The notes under the pieces were generated by a model, which was not told the DNA's origin, searched no databases, and saw nothing but the letters and a program-made list of their open reading frames with translations. This document shows, piece by piece, positions 25,538 to 35,208 of a stretch of 64,000 bases of DNA (positions are counted from its first letter, which is position 1; the number at the start of each line of letters is the position of its first letter). The DNA is from CBDBIK01 sp965206145 (GTDB lineage: Bacteria > Pseudomonadota > Alphaproteobacteria > TMED109), in contig CBDBIK010000002.1 in NCBI GenBank assembly GCA_965206145.1, forward strand, positions 1-64,000. Direction: 5' to 3'. A program made the translations under genes and the position numbers.

Positions 25538-26346
25538 GCTGCGGCTTCCGAGGGGACGAGTCCAAGGAGCTGGCGGGTTGCCGCTTCCACGTCATCCTCA
25601 CGCATCAGGGATTCGCCTACCAGAAACCTTTTCACGCCTACGGCAGCCACGCGCGCAAGATCGGCAGGCTCGGAAATTCCGCTCTCGCAGACAAGCTCGC
25701 ACCCGGGAGGAATCTTCCGGGCGAGCCGTTCGCAGACGGAGAGATCTACTTCAAGAGTGCGAAGGTTTCGGTTGTTGATTCCGACAAGCTCCGCTCCCAG
25801 GTCCAGGGCTCGCTCGACCTCGATTTCGTCATGAACCTCGGTCAGAACGTCCATTCCGAATTCCTGCGCCGCATTGGCCAGTTCACGTGCCTGCGCATCC
25901 TCAAGGGCGGCAAGGACGAGGAGTGCGCAGTCGGCTCCGAGTGCTCGCGTTTCGGCGATCTGGTAGGGGTCGACAATGAAGTCTTTCCGCAACACGGGGA
26001 GCGGTGTTGCATTCCGTGCCAAGGCAAGGTGCGAATCATCTCCCTCGAAGAAAGGTGCGTCCGTAAGTACCGAAAGGCAGGTCGCTCCCCCCGCCTGGTA
26101 GGCGCATGCAAGCTGAACGGGATCAAAGTTGTCGCGGATGCGTCCGCGCGAAGGGCTCGCTCGCTTGATCTCGGCGATGAGCCCGTACCGGCCCGCGTCC
26201 ACGGCGGTGCGAAGAGCTGCCGAAAAGCCACGGCACGGCGGCATGGCGGCTGCGGCGCTAATGAGGTCTTCCTCGGGTCGTGCACGTTTGCGTTCTGCGA
26301 CATGGCGTCGTTTCTCCGCACAAATTTCGCTTAAGTGATCGTTCAA
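25534..26346 (-). CDS. trpC: Indole-3-glycerol phosphate synthase
   Basis: A 270-residue TIM-barrel enzyme that makes indole-3-glycerol phosphate in tryptophan synthesis. LIAEIKRASPSRGRI, LPVLRKDFIVDPYQI, GINNRNLRTLEVDL and LVCESGISEPADL carry the catalytic Lys, Glu and Asn residues. The TTG start overlaps the trpD stop as TTGA, and the stop overlaps moaC. No PRAI domain is fused. Confidence 0.95.
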   Translation of the reverse strand: MNDHLSEICAEKRRHVAERKRARPEEDLISAAAAMPPCRGFSAALRTAVDAGRYGLIAEIKRASPSRGRIRDNFDPVQLACAYQAGGATCLSVLTDAPFFEGDDSHLALARNATPLPVLRKDFIVDPYQIAETRALGADCALLVLAALEDAQARELANAAQEFGMDVLTEVHDEIEVERALDLGAELVGINNRNLRTLEVDLSVCERLARKIPPGCELVCESGISEPADLARVAAVGVKRFLVGESLMREDDVEAATRQLLGLVPSEAAA

Positions 26347-27380
26347 GGGGCGGGCCTTTCATGCGAGATTGCGGCCAGTGCCGCAAGACGGCCTGCGGCA
26401 GCACCCGAATCAATTGATTCGGCAGCCATTTTTACTCCGCCCACCAGGTCCTTAGTTCGTCCGGCGACGATCAGGGCGGCGGCGGTGTTCAGGAGCACGA
26501 TGTCCCGGTAGGGGCCGTTTTCGCCGTCGAGGAGCGCACGTAGCCGTTTAGCGTTTTCCTCGACATCGCCTCCGAGCAAATCCTCGATCCGGGCCCGGGA
26601 GAGACCTGCGTCCTCCGGCGTGACTTCGAAAGCTTTCACCTTGCCGTTCTGGAGTGAGGCGACTCGGGACGTTCCGGTGGTGGAGATCTCGTCCATTCCG
26701 TCGGCACCGTGCACGACCCAGACGTGTTCCGATCCGAGTTCGGCCAGCACCTGCGCTAACGGTTCGAGCCATTCGGAAGAAAAGACTCCGATGACCTGGC
26801 GCCGGACGAAACCTGGGTTGGAGAGAGGGCCAACCAGGTTGAAGACCGTCCGCACTCCGAGCTCGGCACGGATTGAACCGACGTGACGCATCGTTTGGTG
26901 GTGGCGCGGTGCCATTAGGAAGCAGACTCCTGCCTCGTCGAGCGCGTGCTGGACAAGGGCGTGGTCGATCTCGACGTTGACGCCAAGTGCGGTGAGCACG
27001 TCAGAGGATCCTGAACGCGACGATATGGCCCGGTTTCCGTGTTTGGCGACAGGTACGCCGCATCCGGCGGCGACGAAGGCGACAGCGGTGGAAATGTTGA
27101 GAGTGCCAAGCCCGTCGCCGCCGGTTCCGCAGGTGTCGATGGCGTCCTCTGGTGCCTTTATCCGCGTTGCTTTGGCCCGCATGACGCGGGCTGCGCCCGC
27201 AATCTCGTCCACGGTCTCGCCGCGTACCCGAAGCGCCATTAAAAAGGCACCCGCCTGTGCGGGCGTCGCCTCTCCCTCCATCAGAAGCGTGAATGCCGCT
27301 TCTGCCTCGGCACCATCGAGCGGAGTTCCCTCGGCGACCTTGCGGACGAAGCCTTGGAAGTTGTCGTGGCCGTTCGTCAT
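26343..27380 (-). CDS. trpD: Anthranilate phosphoribosyltransferase
   Basis: A 345-residue enzyme joining anthranilate and PRPP. DTCGTGGDGLGTLNIST is the PRPP-binding loop, KHGNRAISSRSGSSDVL the second conserved loop, and RTVFNLVGPLSNPG a family block. Its ATG overlaps the trpG stop (ATGA) and its stop overlaps trpC. Length is normal for a stand-alone enzyme. Confidence 0.96.
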   Translation of the reverse strand: MTNGHDNFQGFVRKVAEGTPLDGAEAEAAFTLLMEGEATPAQAGAFLMALRVRGETVDEIAGAARVMRAKATRIKAPEDAIDTCGTGGDGLGTLNISTAVAFVAAGCGVPVAKHGNRAISSRSGSSDVLTALGVNVEIDHALVQHALDEAGVCFLMAPRHHQTMRHVGSIRAELGVRTVFNLVGPLSNPGFVRRQVIGVFSSEWLEPLAQVLAELGSEHVWVVHGADGMDEISTTGTSRVASLQNGKVKAFEVTPEDAGLSRARIEDLLGGDVEENAKRLRALLDGENGPYRDIVLLNTAAALIVAGRTKDLVGGVKMAAESIDSGAAAGRLAALAAISHERPAP

Positions 27381-27961
27381 GAGGGGTTCGCTTCCCGGGC
27401 GAGGCGAAGGAAATTCGCCAGGAGATCGTGACCGTGCTCGGAGGCGATGCTTTCCGGATGGAATTGCACACCAAAGACAGGGTGCTTTACGTGGCGTATT
27501 CCCATGACGATGCCATCCTCAGTGAATGCGGTCATCGCAACTTCCGAGGGCAGGCTCTTCCGCTCAAGGATGAGCGAATGATAACGGGTAGCCCTGAACG
27601 GCGAGGGGAGGCCCTCGAAGATTCCGTCACCCTCGTGCAGGACGGGGCTGGTTTTGCCGTGCATGACGCGATGAGCGCGCACTACTCGGCCGCCGAATCC
27701 TTGGCCGATGGCTTGGTGGCCAAGGCAAACGCCCAGGATCGGTACCCGGCCGGCTGCTTTTTTTACGAGGCTAAGACAGATCCCTGCCCGTTCTGGATTG
27801 CACGGACCTGGCGAGAGGATGATGCCCTCCGGGTTCATGGCCAACACCTCGTCGGGGGTCAGTGCGTCGTTGCGGAATGTCTGGACGCGTGCTCCCAGTT
27901 CCTCCAGGTAGTGGCGGAGGTTGTGGACGAAACTGTCGTAGTTGTCGATGAGGACGTACAT
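27377..27961 (-). CDS. trpG: Anthranilate synthase component II (glutamine amidotransferase)
   Basis: A 194-residue class I amidotransferase that supplies ammonia to TrpE, or to PabB. IDNYDSFVHNL opens the protein, GVCLGHQAIGQ has the nucleophilic Cys, and VQFHPESIAS the His-Glu pair. I start at MYVLIDNYDSF (27961), where the family begins, rather than the longer reading from 28042, which would run into the end of trpE. It lies 22 bases after trpE. Confidence 0.95.
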   Translation of the reverse strand: MYVLIDNYDSFVHNLRHYLEELGARVQTFRNDALTPDEVLAMNPEGIILSPGPCNPERAGICLSLVKKAAGRVPILGVCLGHQAIGQGFGGRVVRAHRVMHGKTSPVLHEGDGIFEGLPSPFRATRYHSLILERKSLPSEVAMTAFTEDGIVMGIRHVKHPVFGVQFHPESIASEHGHDLLANFLRLAREANPS

Positions 27962-27983
27962 GGTGGCGGCCCGTGTGTAATTC

Positions 27984-29504
27984 CTAGGACGAGCCCGGGG
28001 GAGTGTCCTCGCCCGCGAGCCGCACCGCCTCTTCGGCGGCATAAAAAAGGGCCCGCGCCTTGTTCACCGTCTCCCGGAACTCAGCTTCTGGATCGCTGTC
28101 GGCGACGATACCGGCTCCCGCTTGCACGTGCATCGTGCCGTCTTTCACGATGGCTGTGCGGAGTGTGATGCAGGTGTCCATTGAACCGTTGACGGAGAAA
28201 TAACCCACGCAACCTGCGTAGATGCCGCGTCGGCAGGGCTCGAGTTCGTCGATAATCTCGAGTGCGCGCACTTTGGGAGCACCGCTCACGGTGCCCGCCG
28301 GGAAGCCTGCCATCAGCGCGTCCACAGCGTCGTTCTCGGGCGCGAGGTCACCCTCGACGTTGGAGACGATGTGCATCACGTGGCTGTAGCGCTCGACAAT
28401 CATCTGGTCGGTGACTCGCACACTTCCGGGAACGCTAACGCGCCCGACGTCGTTTCGCCCCAGGTCGAGCAACATTAGGTGTTCGGCGAGTTCCTTGGGG
28501 TCGGCGAGCAGGTCGCGCTCCATCTCCTTGTCCTCGGACGGAGTTATGCCCCGGGGGCGAGTGCCGGCGATCGGACGGATCGTGACCTTGCCGTCGCGTG
28601 CCCGCACGAGAATTTCCGGGCTGGAACCCACCACGGCGACACCGCCGATATCGAGGTGGAAGAGGAAGGGCGAGGGATTGAGCCGCCGGAGTGCCCGGTA
28701 GAGGGCGAACGGTGGCAGCCGGAAGGGGGTTGAGAAAAGCTGTGAGAGAACTACCTGGAAGATGTCGCCGGCAAGGATGTACTCCCGTGCCTGCGCCACC
28801 ATCGCCTTGTAATCCTCGGGTTCCATGTTGGAGACGGGTTCAGGTGGGGGGTGGTCGTTAGCGAACTCTTCTCTCGAAGGAAGCGGCCCCCGGAGAGCCG
28901 CCACAGCATGTTCGATACGGGTCGAGGCTTGCGCAAGATCTTCCTCAGCAGTGCGCTTTCCGTCCGGATAGACAGGAGTAGCGAGGGTCACGGTGTCGCT
29001 CACCGTGTCGAACACTGCCATCAGGGTGGGACGGATCAGGATCCCGTCGGGAAGACCGAGAGCCGAATCGTAATTGGTCGGTAGCCGCTCGACGAGGCGG
29101 ACGGTATCGAATCCCATGTAACCGACGAGACCTGCTGCCATCGGAGGAAGTTCGGGAGGGAGATCGATTCGCGATTCGTGGAGCAGGCGGCGGAGTGATT
29201 CGAGGGAACCTCCTTCGTCGGGGATGAAGCCTTCTGGGTTGGTCTGCGCGTCGCGGTTGATTTCGGGAGAATCCCCATGGCAGCGCCAGATCAGGTCGGG
29301 TGCTGTACCGACGATCGAATAGCGCCCCCGGATGCTTCCGCCCTCGACCGATTCGAGGAGAAAACTGTTGGGGCGACCGCGAGCGATCTTGAGCATCGCC
29401 GAGACCGGGGTTTCAAGGTCAGCGACCAGGGTGCGACAGACCACTTGAGGAGTGCCGCTTCGGTGCCGTTCTGAGAACGCCGCCGCCGACGGCTGGAGCG
29501 ACAT
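27984..29504 (-). CDS. trpE: Anthranilate synthase component I
   Basis: A 506-residue chorismate-using enzyme, the committed step to tryptophan. FLLESVEGGSIRGRYS is the LLES-type tryptophan feedback site. The C-terminal catalytic half has RPIAGTRPRG, MLLDLGRNDVGRVS, and GAPKVRALEIIDELE followed by GCVGYFSVNG. It lies 12 bases downstream of the ppiD stop, in the same run. No leader peptide or attenuator was seen in front of it. Confidence 0.96.
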   Translation of the reverse strand: MSLQPSAAAFSERHRSGTPQVVCRTLVADLETPVSAMLKIARGRPNSFLLESVEGGSIRGRYSIVGTAPDLIWRCHGDSPEINRDAQTNPEGFIPDEGGSLESLRRLLHESRIDLPPELPPMAAGLVGYMGFDTVRLVERLPTNYDSALGLPDGILIRPTLMAVFDTVSDTVTLATPVYPDGKRTAEEDLAQASTRIEHAVAALRGPLPSREEFANDHPPPEPVSNMEPEDYKAMVAQAREYILAGDIFQVVLSQLFSTPFRLPPFALYRALRRLNPSPFLFHLDIGGVAVVGSSPEILVRARDGKVTIRPIAGTRPRGITPSEDKEMERDLLADPKELAEHLMLLDLGRNDVGRVSVPGSVRVTDQMIVERYSHVMHIVSNVEGDLAPENDAVDALMAGFPAGTVSGAPKVRALEIIDELEPCRRGIYAGCVGYFSVNGSMDTCITLRTAIVKDGTMHVQAGAGIVADSDPEAEFRETVNKARALFYAAEEAVRLAGEDTPPGSS

Positions 29505-29516
29505 GTCGCGTTCCGC

Positions 29517-31445
29517 TTAGCGGGGTGGGTTGGAGGTGCTGACCCCGTAGTCCGGGGAAAGTACTCGTTCGAAGGCGGCATCGACGACTTGCACCGGATG
29601 CGCAGCGCGCAGTGCGTTTATGAATGAACGCACGACGTCTTCTCGCAGGCCCGTCTCGAGAGTGGATCGCAGCTCGTCTTCTTTTTCCTGGTCCGGCGAT
29701 CCCGCAGCTTCGACCGCATCGACACGGACAACGGCGTAGCCGCCGGCACCAAGCGAGATCGCTTGGCTCGTATCTCCCTGGTTAAGGCGGAAGGCTTCCA
29801 CCACGGCTTCGCGGGGGAATGCCGGGTCGGCACCGTCGCCTGAACGGGATACGGATCCAGAAACACGGACCGTGCCGCCGTGGGTCTCCGCAAGGGCATC
29901 GAAATCCTCGGCGTTATCGGCCTCCATGGCGAGCGCCTCGGCTTGTGTGCGCGAGGCCTCGCGCCGTGCCTCGGAAAGTAGATCGTCGGTGAGCTCCTTG
30001 CGCGCCTCCTCGAAGGTTTTTGGTCGCGAGGGGACGATCCGGTCAACACGTATGGAAGCGAGGGCACCGTTGGGGAGGTCGGAGAGATCGGTAGTTTCGC
30101 CTTCGAGCGCGGCAAAAGAAAGCGCAAGCACGGCGGAATCGGGGGCGTCGGGGTGAACTTTCCCATCCATGTCGCGTCCTGAGGAATCGACGCCACGGAC
30201 TTCGGTCACGATGGCACCTGACTCGCGGGCGGCTTGCTCGAGCGTGGCACCGCCTGCGAGTTCGTCATAGAAGATTTCCGAGCGGTCGTGAAGGAGATCG
30301 AAAGCGCGTTCCAGTGCGAGGTTGTCACGCAGTTCCTCGCGCATCTCCTCAAGGACAGGTTCGCTCGCCTCCTGGATTTCCGTAATCTCGAGGAAGCTCC
30401 ATCCGAACGGTGTCTCCTTGGGTCCGTCCACCTCGTTGAGAGGCAGAGAGAAGGCTGCCTCAGCGAGTTCCAGGTTGAGATCCTCGCGGGTGACGAGTCC
30501 AAGATCGAGAGAGTTTGCATCGGTATCGATCGCGGCAGCGGTAGCTTCTGAGAGGGATGATCCTTCGCGTACGAGTGCGAGTACCGCGTCCGCCTCCGCA
30601 CGCTCGGCAGCGAGGTACTGGATCACGCGTCGCCGCTCGGGTTTGGAGAGCTCGCTCCTTCTACGCTCAAACTCTTCGATGATGTCCTCCTCGGTGATTT
30701 CGATCTCTTCTTTCAGGGTCTCAGGTGCGAGCAGAGCTACGATTACATCGCGGAGTTCAGGCACGCGGTAGGTCTGCTTGCTCTCTTCTTCTGCGTATTG
30801 TGCACGCATGTCCTCCTCGGAAGGTGCATCGGGTTCGGGTACCGCGGAGGCAAGGAAGATTGCAGCGCGCCCGTCCCGGCGTTCTTCGCGTACGGCATGC
30901 AGCGAGCGGATCCAGCGATCCGGTGCCTGTGCCGCCTCGCCGACCGAATCGAGAATTCTCTGGCTAAGGAGCGCTCCGGAGAGAACCTCGAGGTACTCGC
31001 TCTCGCTCATTCCCCGACGCCGCGCGATGATGGAGAAGGCGGCGCGGTCGAAGGTGTTATCCGGACCCCGGAAAGCATCGATTTCACCCAACCAACGTGC
31101 GAGATCGCGCTCCCCTGCGACCAGTTCCTGTGCTTTGCTCTCGGAAGTGAGAAGGAGGCGATCGATCATGCTATTGAGAGCTTGCTCGGGGAGACCGAAC
31201 AGGCGCGCTTCCTCCTCGCTTAAGGAGCCGCCTGCCCGTCGCCGGAAGTTCGACAGTAGCTGGCTGTACTCGCTGAGGAAGGCACTTCCGCGGATCTCGT
31301 TGTTGCCCACTTCCGCCACGACCGGATCGTTGAAGCCGCTGAAGATGTCGCCGACGCCCCACAGGCCGAAGCTGGCGGCCAGCAACAACAGGAAAACCTT
31401 GGCGACCCATGAGCCGGCCCGGTTGCGCATTGCGGTGAGCATCAT
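29517..31445 (-). CDS. ppiD: PpiD-like periplasmic chaperone / peptidyl-prolyl isomerase
   Basis: A ~642-residue membrane-anchored protein. MLTAMRNRAGSWVAKVFLLL with the following LAASFGLWGVGDIFSGF is the N-terminal anchor typical of PpiD/SurA_N_3 proteins. A SurA-like chaperone region follows, then a PPIase-like domain at ~270-380 with GWSFLEITEIQEA. PpiD helps proteins leaving the Sec translocon. Tandem ATGs lie at 31445 and 31442 after AAAGGAA; either may be used. It heads the trp run and is divergent from tpiA. Confidence 0.87.
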   Translation of the reverse strand: MMLTAMRNRAGSWVAKVFLLLLAASFGLWGVGDIFSGFNDPVVAEVGNNEIRGSAFLSEYSQLLSNFRRRAGGSLSEEEARLFGLPEQALNSMIDRLLLTSESKAQELVAGERDLARWLGEIDAFRGPDNTFDRAAFSIIARRRGMSESEYLEVLSGALLSQRILDSVGEAAQAPDRWIRSLHAVREERRDGRAAIFLASAVPEPDAPSEEDMRAQYAEEESKQTYRVPELRDVIVALLAPETLKEEIEITEEDIIEEFERRRSELSKPERRRVIQYLAAERAEADAVLALVREGSSLSEATAAAIDTDANSLDLGLVTREDLNLELAEAAFSLPLNEVDGPKETPFGWSFLEITEIQEASEPVLEEMREELRDNLALERAFDLLHDRSEIFYDELAGGATLEQAARESGAIVTEVRGVDSSGRDMDGKVHPDAPDSAVLALSFAALEGETTDLSDLPNGALASIRVDRIVPSRPKTFEEARKELTDDLLSEARREASRTQAEALAMEADNAEDFDALAETHGGTVRVSGSVSRSGDGADPAFPREAVVEAFRLNQGDTSQAISLGAGGYAVVRVDAVEAAGSPDQEKEDELRSTLETGLREDVVRSFINALRAAHPVQVVDAAFERVLSPDYGVSTSNPPR

Positions 31446-31549
31446 CGTTCCTTTGGGGAATGAGACGGCACTATAGTAGAGCGTAGCCTCAAGCGGTACC
31501 GGTTCTGCACCGTGCGCCCGGGGCCGCACCCTGCCCCCGGAGTACCTTC

Positions 31550-32299
31550 GTGAGCGATTCCATGCTTCCCAGGCTTGCCGTCGCTAACTGGAAGATGAAT
31601 GGCACCCAGGCTGGTGCTGGCGCGCTTACCGGGAGGCTTGTCGAAGAGTTTCGTGCCAATCCGTGCCCTGCGCAGATCGTTCTGTGCCCGCCTCATCTCC
31701 ATCTTGCGTCCGTCGTGGACGTAGCGGGCGATTCGGGCGTGATGGTTGGAGGGCAGGACTGCTCTTCTGAGGACGAAGGCGCACGCACTGGCGATACCTC
31801 GGCCCCGATGCTGCGGGATCTCGATTGCACCTACGTGCTGGTGGGACATTCCGAGCGTCGCTCGTTGCACGGCGAGGGGGATTCGCTTGTCTGGGCCAAG
31901 GCGGAAGCGGCGCTCCGCGCCGGCCTTGTTCCCATTATCTGTGTCGGCGAAAGCGCAGAGGAGCGCGATTCTGGGAAGATGCGTGATCGTGTGGTTTCTC
32001 AGATCGAGGGTTCGGTCCCGCAAGGTGCCGACGCAAGCACCGTTGTTGCCTACGAGCCAGTCTGGGCAATCGGATCGGGGCGTGTTCCTTCAGGTGATGA
32101 GATTTCCGAGGCGCACGGTGCGATTCGGGATGCACTTGTCCGGATCCATGGGAAAGGGGCTTGGCGCGTCCTCTATGGAGGTTCAGTTTTGTCCCTGAAT
32201 GCCGCAGCCATTGCTACGACCGAGGGCGTTGACGGGCTTCTCGTAGGGGGTGCCTCCTTGCAAGCTGAGGGATTTTGGTCCATCTGTAGGGGTGTCTGA
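31550..32299 (+). CDS. tpiA: Triosephosphate isomerase
   Basis: A ~249-residue TIM barrel that interconverts glyceraldehyde-3-phosphate and dihydroxyacetone phosphate. The catalytic residues are visible: Lys in NWKMNGT, His in VLVGHSERRS, Glu in VAYEPVWAIGSG. IYGGSV-type VLYGGSVLSLNAA closes the phosphate site. The GTG at 31550 follows GGAG at 31539-31542. ATG at 31562 (MLPRLAVANWKMNG) is a good alternative that matches family N-termini. Confidence 0.95.
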   Translation: MSDSMLPRLAVANWKMNGTQAGAGALTGRLVEEFRANPCPAQIVLCPPHLHLASVVDVAGDSGVMVGGQDCSSEDEGARTGDTSAPMLRDLDCTYVLVGHSERRSLHGEGDSLVWAKAEAALRAGLVPIICVGESAEERDSGKMRDRVVSQIEGSVPQGADASTVVAYEPVWAIGSGRVPSGDEISEAHGAIRDALVRIHGKGAWRVLYGGSVLSLNAAAIATTEGVDGLLVGGASLQAEGFWSICRGV

Positions 32300-32315
32300 A
32301 CTCCGGCTTCGGTAA

Positions 32316-32657
32316 ATGACGACTGTCCTTCTCACGATCCATGTGCTCGTGGCAGCGGCGCTGGTTGGCGTCATTCTGCTACAACGCAGCGACGGCGGTG
32401 CCCTTGGCGGCCTTGGCGGCGGCTCCGATCCCTTTGGCGGAGTGATGAGCGGGCGCGGCTCCGCCAACCTGCTGTCCCGGACGACGGCAGTCCTTGCTGT
32501 CGTGTTCATGTCTGGAAGCCTTCTGTTGGCAGTGGTAGAGAGCGTGCAGAGCCCTGATGACCTTCCGATCCTGCCCGTCTCGAGCGGCACCGTCGGTGAG
32601 GGAATCCTCGAGCCGGTGACACCTCCTTCCGATCCTGAGCCTCCGACCGGGGAGTGA
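32316..32657 (+). CDS. secG: Preprotein translocase subunit SecG
   Basis: A 113-residue inner-membrane protein with two hydrophobic segments (VLLTIHVLVAAALVGVILL and TTAVLAVVFMSGSLLLAVV) joined by a Gly-rich loop ending in GGVMSGRGSANLLSRTTA. This is the classic SecG layout. It assists SecYEG export. It starts 16 bases after tpiA and overlaps pyrG by GTGA. The proline-rich tail is normal for alphaproteobacterial SecG. Confidence 0.94.
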   Translation: MTTVLLTIHVLVAAALVGVILLQRSDGGALGGLGGGSDPFGGVMSGRGSANLLSRTTAVLAVVFMSGSLLLAVVESVQSPDDLPILPVSSGTVGEGILEPVTPPSDPEPPTGE

Positions 32658-34372
32658 GAGGCCCGTCGCAACGCCCTGCATCGGCTTGCACATCAAGGCG
32701 GGCACCAGGTAAGCGACGGAAGGCTACAGCCCCCCGGTTCATTTTCGTTACTGGTGGCGTTGTCTCCTCGCTTGGTAAGGGACTTTCCTCGGCCGCGCTG
32801 GGCGCATTGTTGCAGGCACGCGGCTATCGGGTCCGACTCCGCAAGCTCGATCCCTACCTCAACGTCGATCCTGGGACAATGAGCCCCTACCAACACGGCG
32901 AGGTGTACGTAACCGACGATGGTGCCGAAACCGATCTTGATTTGGGCCACTACGAACGTTTTACCGGGGTTGAGGCGCGGCGCAGCGACAACATCACCTC
33001 AGGCCGGGTCTATGCGAGTGTGCTCTCCCGCGAACGCCGGGGCGATTACCTTGGCGGCACCGTGCAGGTGATTCCGCACGTCACCGACGAAATCAAGGCT
33101 TTCATCACTGCTGATACCGAGGACGAGGATTTTGTTCTGGTCGAAATCGGCGGCACGGTCGGCGATATCGAAAGCCTCCCGTTCCTCGAAGCGATCCGTC
33201 AGCTTGGAGGCGAGATCGGCTCCAAACGGGCGTTCTACCTGCATCTCACATTGGTGCCTTTCTTGGATGCAGTGGGTGAACAGAAAACCAAGCCCACTCA
33301 GCACTCGGTAAAGGAACTGCGCGCCATTGGCATCCAGCCTGATCTCCTGCTGTGCCGTTGCGATCGTGCGATTGCGGAAGCGGAACGAGCGAAGCTCGCG
33401 CTTTTTTGCAGTGTGGCCCCCGAAGCGGTGGTGGATGCCCGCGATGCGAAGACGATCTACGAGGTGCCTGGCATGTTGCACGAGGAGGGCCTTGACGACC
33501 TTGTATTGCGGCATTTCGAGGAGTCCGTGGACCGGCCACCGAACCTCGCTCCCTGGGAGGAGATCGTCCATCGTATTCGCAAGCCTGACGGGGCTGTCGA
33601 TATCGCCGTCGTAGGCAAGTACACGGGCTTTCCCGACGCTTACAAATCGATTCTTGAAGCACTTACTCATGGCGGTATCGCCAACGGCGTGGAAGTCAGG
33701 GTGAATTGGCTCGATTCGGAGATGCTCGAAGGAGAAGAGGACGCAGTGGCCGAGGGAGAGGTCATCCTCAAGGCAGCTAACGGCATTCTTGTCCCCGGTG
33801 GGTTTGGCGACCGGGGTGCGCCGGGAAAGATGCGGGCGGTCGGATTCGCACGGAACCAAGCCGTGCCGTACTTCGGCATTTGTCTCGGTTTGCAGCTTGC
33901 CATTGTCGAGATCGCCCGTGAGGTCGCAGGAATGCAGGGTGCGGGTTCGACGGAGTTTGGCGCGTACGCCGATCCGGTGGTGGGATTGATGACGGAATGG
34001 CAGCGTGGCGATGACATCGAGCGCCGCAGCGAGAGCGATGACCTCGGTGGGACGATGCGTCTGGGGAGTTATGACTGTGTACTTGCGAAGGGGAGTCGCG
34101 CGCGTGAGATTTACGGGGTCGGCCGTATTCGTGAGCGCCATCGCCACCGCTACGAAGTGAACGCGATCTACGAAGAACGCCTCGCGGAAGCAGGGCTGGT
34201 GTTCTCGGGAAAATCGCCCGACGGGGTGCTCTTCGAGGTGGCGGAAATTCCCGACCACCCGTGGTTTCTCGGCGTGCAGTTTCATCCGGAGATGTGCTCT
34301 CGCCCGTTTGACCCCCACCCGCTGTTTGAAGCGTTCGTATCCGCGGCGGTTGAACAGTCGAGACTGGTGTAA
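32654..34372 (+). CDS. pyrG: CTP synthase
   Basis: A 572-residue enzyme making CTP from UTP and glutamine. FIFVTGGVVSSLGKGLSSA is the synthetase P-loop, and YFGICLGLQLAIVEIAR holds the amidotransferase Cys, with QFHPEM the His-Glu. The only usable start is GTG at 32654, overlapping the secG stop as GTGA. That gives a basic ~27-residue extension before the usual N-terminus (APRFIFVTGG), unless a non-standard start is used. Confidence 0.95.
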   Translation: MRGPSQRPASACTSRRAPGKRRKATAPRFIFVTGGVVSSLGKGLSSAALGALLQARGYRVRLRKLDPYLNVDPGTMSPYQHGEVYVTDDGAETDLDLGHYERFTGVEARRSDNITSGRVYASVLSRERRGDYLGGTVQVIPHVTDEIKAFITADTEDEDFVLVEIGGTVGDIESLPFLEAIRQLGGEIGSKRAFYLHLTLVPFLDAVGEQKTKPTQHSVKELRAIGIQPDLLLCRCDRAIAEAERAKLALFCSVAPEAVVDARDAKTIYEVPGMLHEEGLDDLVLRHFEESVDRPPNLAPWEEIVHRIRKPDGAVDIAVVGKYTGFPDAYKSILEALTHGGIANGVEVRVNWLDSEMLEGEEDAVAEGEVILKAANGILVPGGFGDRGAPGKMRAVGFARNQAVPYFGICLGLQLAIVEIAREVAGMQGAGSTEFGAYADPVVGLMTEWQRGDDIERRSESDDLGGTMRLGSYDCVLAKGSRAREIYGVGRIRERHRHRYEVNAIYEERLAEAGLVFSGKSPDGVLFEVAEIPDHPWFLGVQFHPEMCSRPFDPHPLFEAFVSAAVEQSRLV

Positions 34373-35208
34373 TGGAAGCACGCAGGGTCAATGTGGGCGG
34401 TGTTACATTCGGGAACGATCTTCCACTTGCGCTCATTGCGGGACCGTGCGCTCTCGAGAGCAGGGATCACGCCGTCGAGATGTGTGGTGAGCTCGCCGCG
34501 ATGGCGAAGAAATTTGGAGTCGGGCTCGTCTACAAGACCTCCTTCGACAAGGCGAACCGCACGCGTGCCGACAGTGCCCGCGGTCTCGGACTCGAAGCGA
34601 GCCTCGCGGTGTTCGATGAGCTTCGAGAGCGTTTCGGCTTTCCGGTTGTGACGGACGTCCACGAGCGGGAGCAGTGTGCGCAGATTTCCGAGCATGTGGA
34701 TCTTTTGCAGATCCCGGCCTTCCTTTGTCGCCAGACGGACTTGTTGCTCGCTGCCGCAGCGACACAGAAGCCGGTAATGGTGAAAAAGGGGCAATTCCTC
34801 GCTCCCTGGGATATGGAAAGCGTGGTCTCCAAGTTCGAAGGTGCAGGCAATCCCGATGTTCTTCTCTGCGAACGAGGGACGAGTTTTGGTTACAACACGC
34901 TTGTGAACGATATGCGGGCACTGCCGGTGCTTAAGGAGACGGGGTGCCCGGTGGTGTTCGATGCCACGCACTCGGTGCAAGAACCGGGTGGACTTGGCGG
35001 TCGTTCCGGTGGCAAACGGGAGTTCGTGCCCACGCTGGCACGGGCAGCGTGTGCGGTGGGGGTTGCGGCCGTTTTCATGGAAACGCACCAAGATCCTGAT
35101 TCCGCCCCGAGCGATGGCCCCAACATGGTGCCGCTCGCTGAGATGCCGAATTTGCTTGAGACGCTTGTCGCTTTCGACCGTCTTGCCAAGAACGGAAAAG
35201 CGTCGTGA
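34372..35208 (+). CDS. kdsA: 3-deoxy-8-phosphooctulonate synthase
   Basis: A 278-residue enzyme condensing PEP with arabinose-5-phosphate to Kdo-8-phosphate for LPS. LIAGPCALESRDHA, YKTSFDKANRTRADS, VTDVHEREQC, LQIPAFLCRQTDLL and ERGTSFGYNTLVNDMR are family blocks. The ATG shares one base with the pyrG stop. The gene confirms a Gram-negative, LPS-making host. Confidence 0.96.
   Translation: MEARRVNVGGVTFGNDLPLALIAGPCALESRDHAVEMCGELAAMAKKFGVGLVYKTSFDKANRTRADSARGLGLEASLAVFDELRERFGFPVVTDVHEREQCAQISEHVDLLQIPAFLCRQTDLLLAAAATQKPVMVKKGQFLAPWDMESVVSKFEGAGNPDVLLCERGTSFGYNTLVNDMRALPVLKETGCPVVFDATHSVQEPGGLGGRSGGKREFVPTLARAACAVGVAAVFMETHQDPDSAPSDGPNMVPLAEMPNLLETLVAFDRLAKNGKAS

Noticed and set aside
32999..34381. 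Long minus-strand open frame opposite pyrG
   Set aside because: CTP synthase on the other strand is certain; the antisense reading shows no motifs and follows from codon bias.
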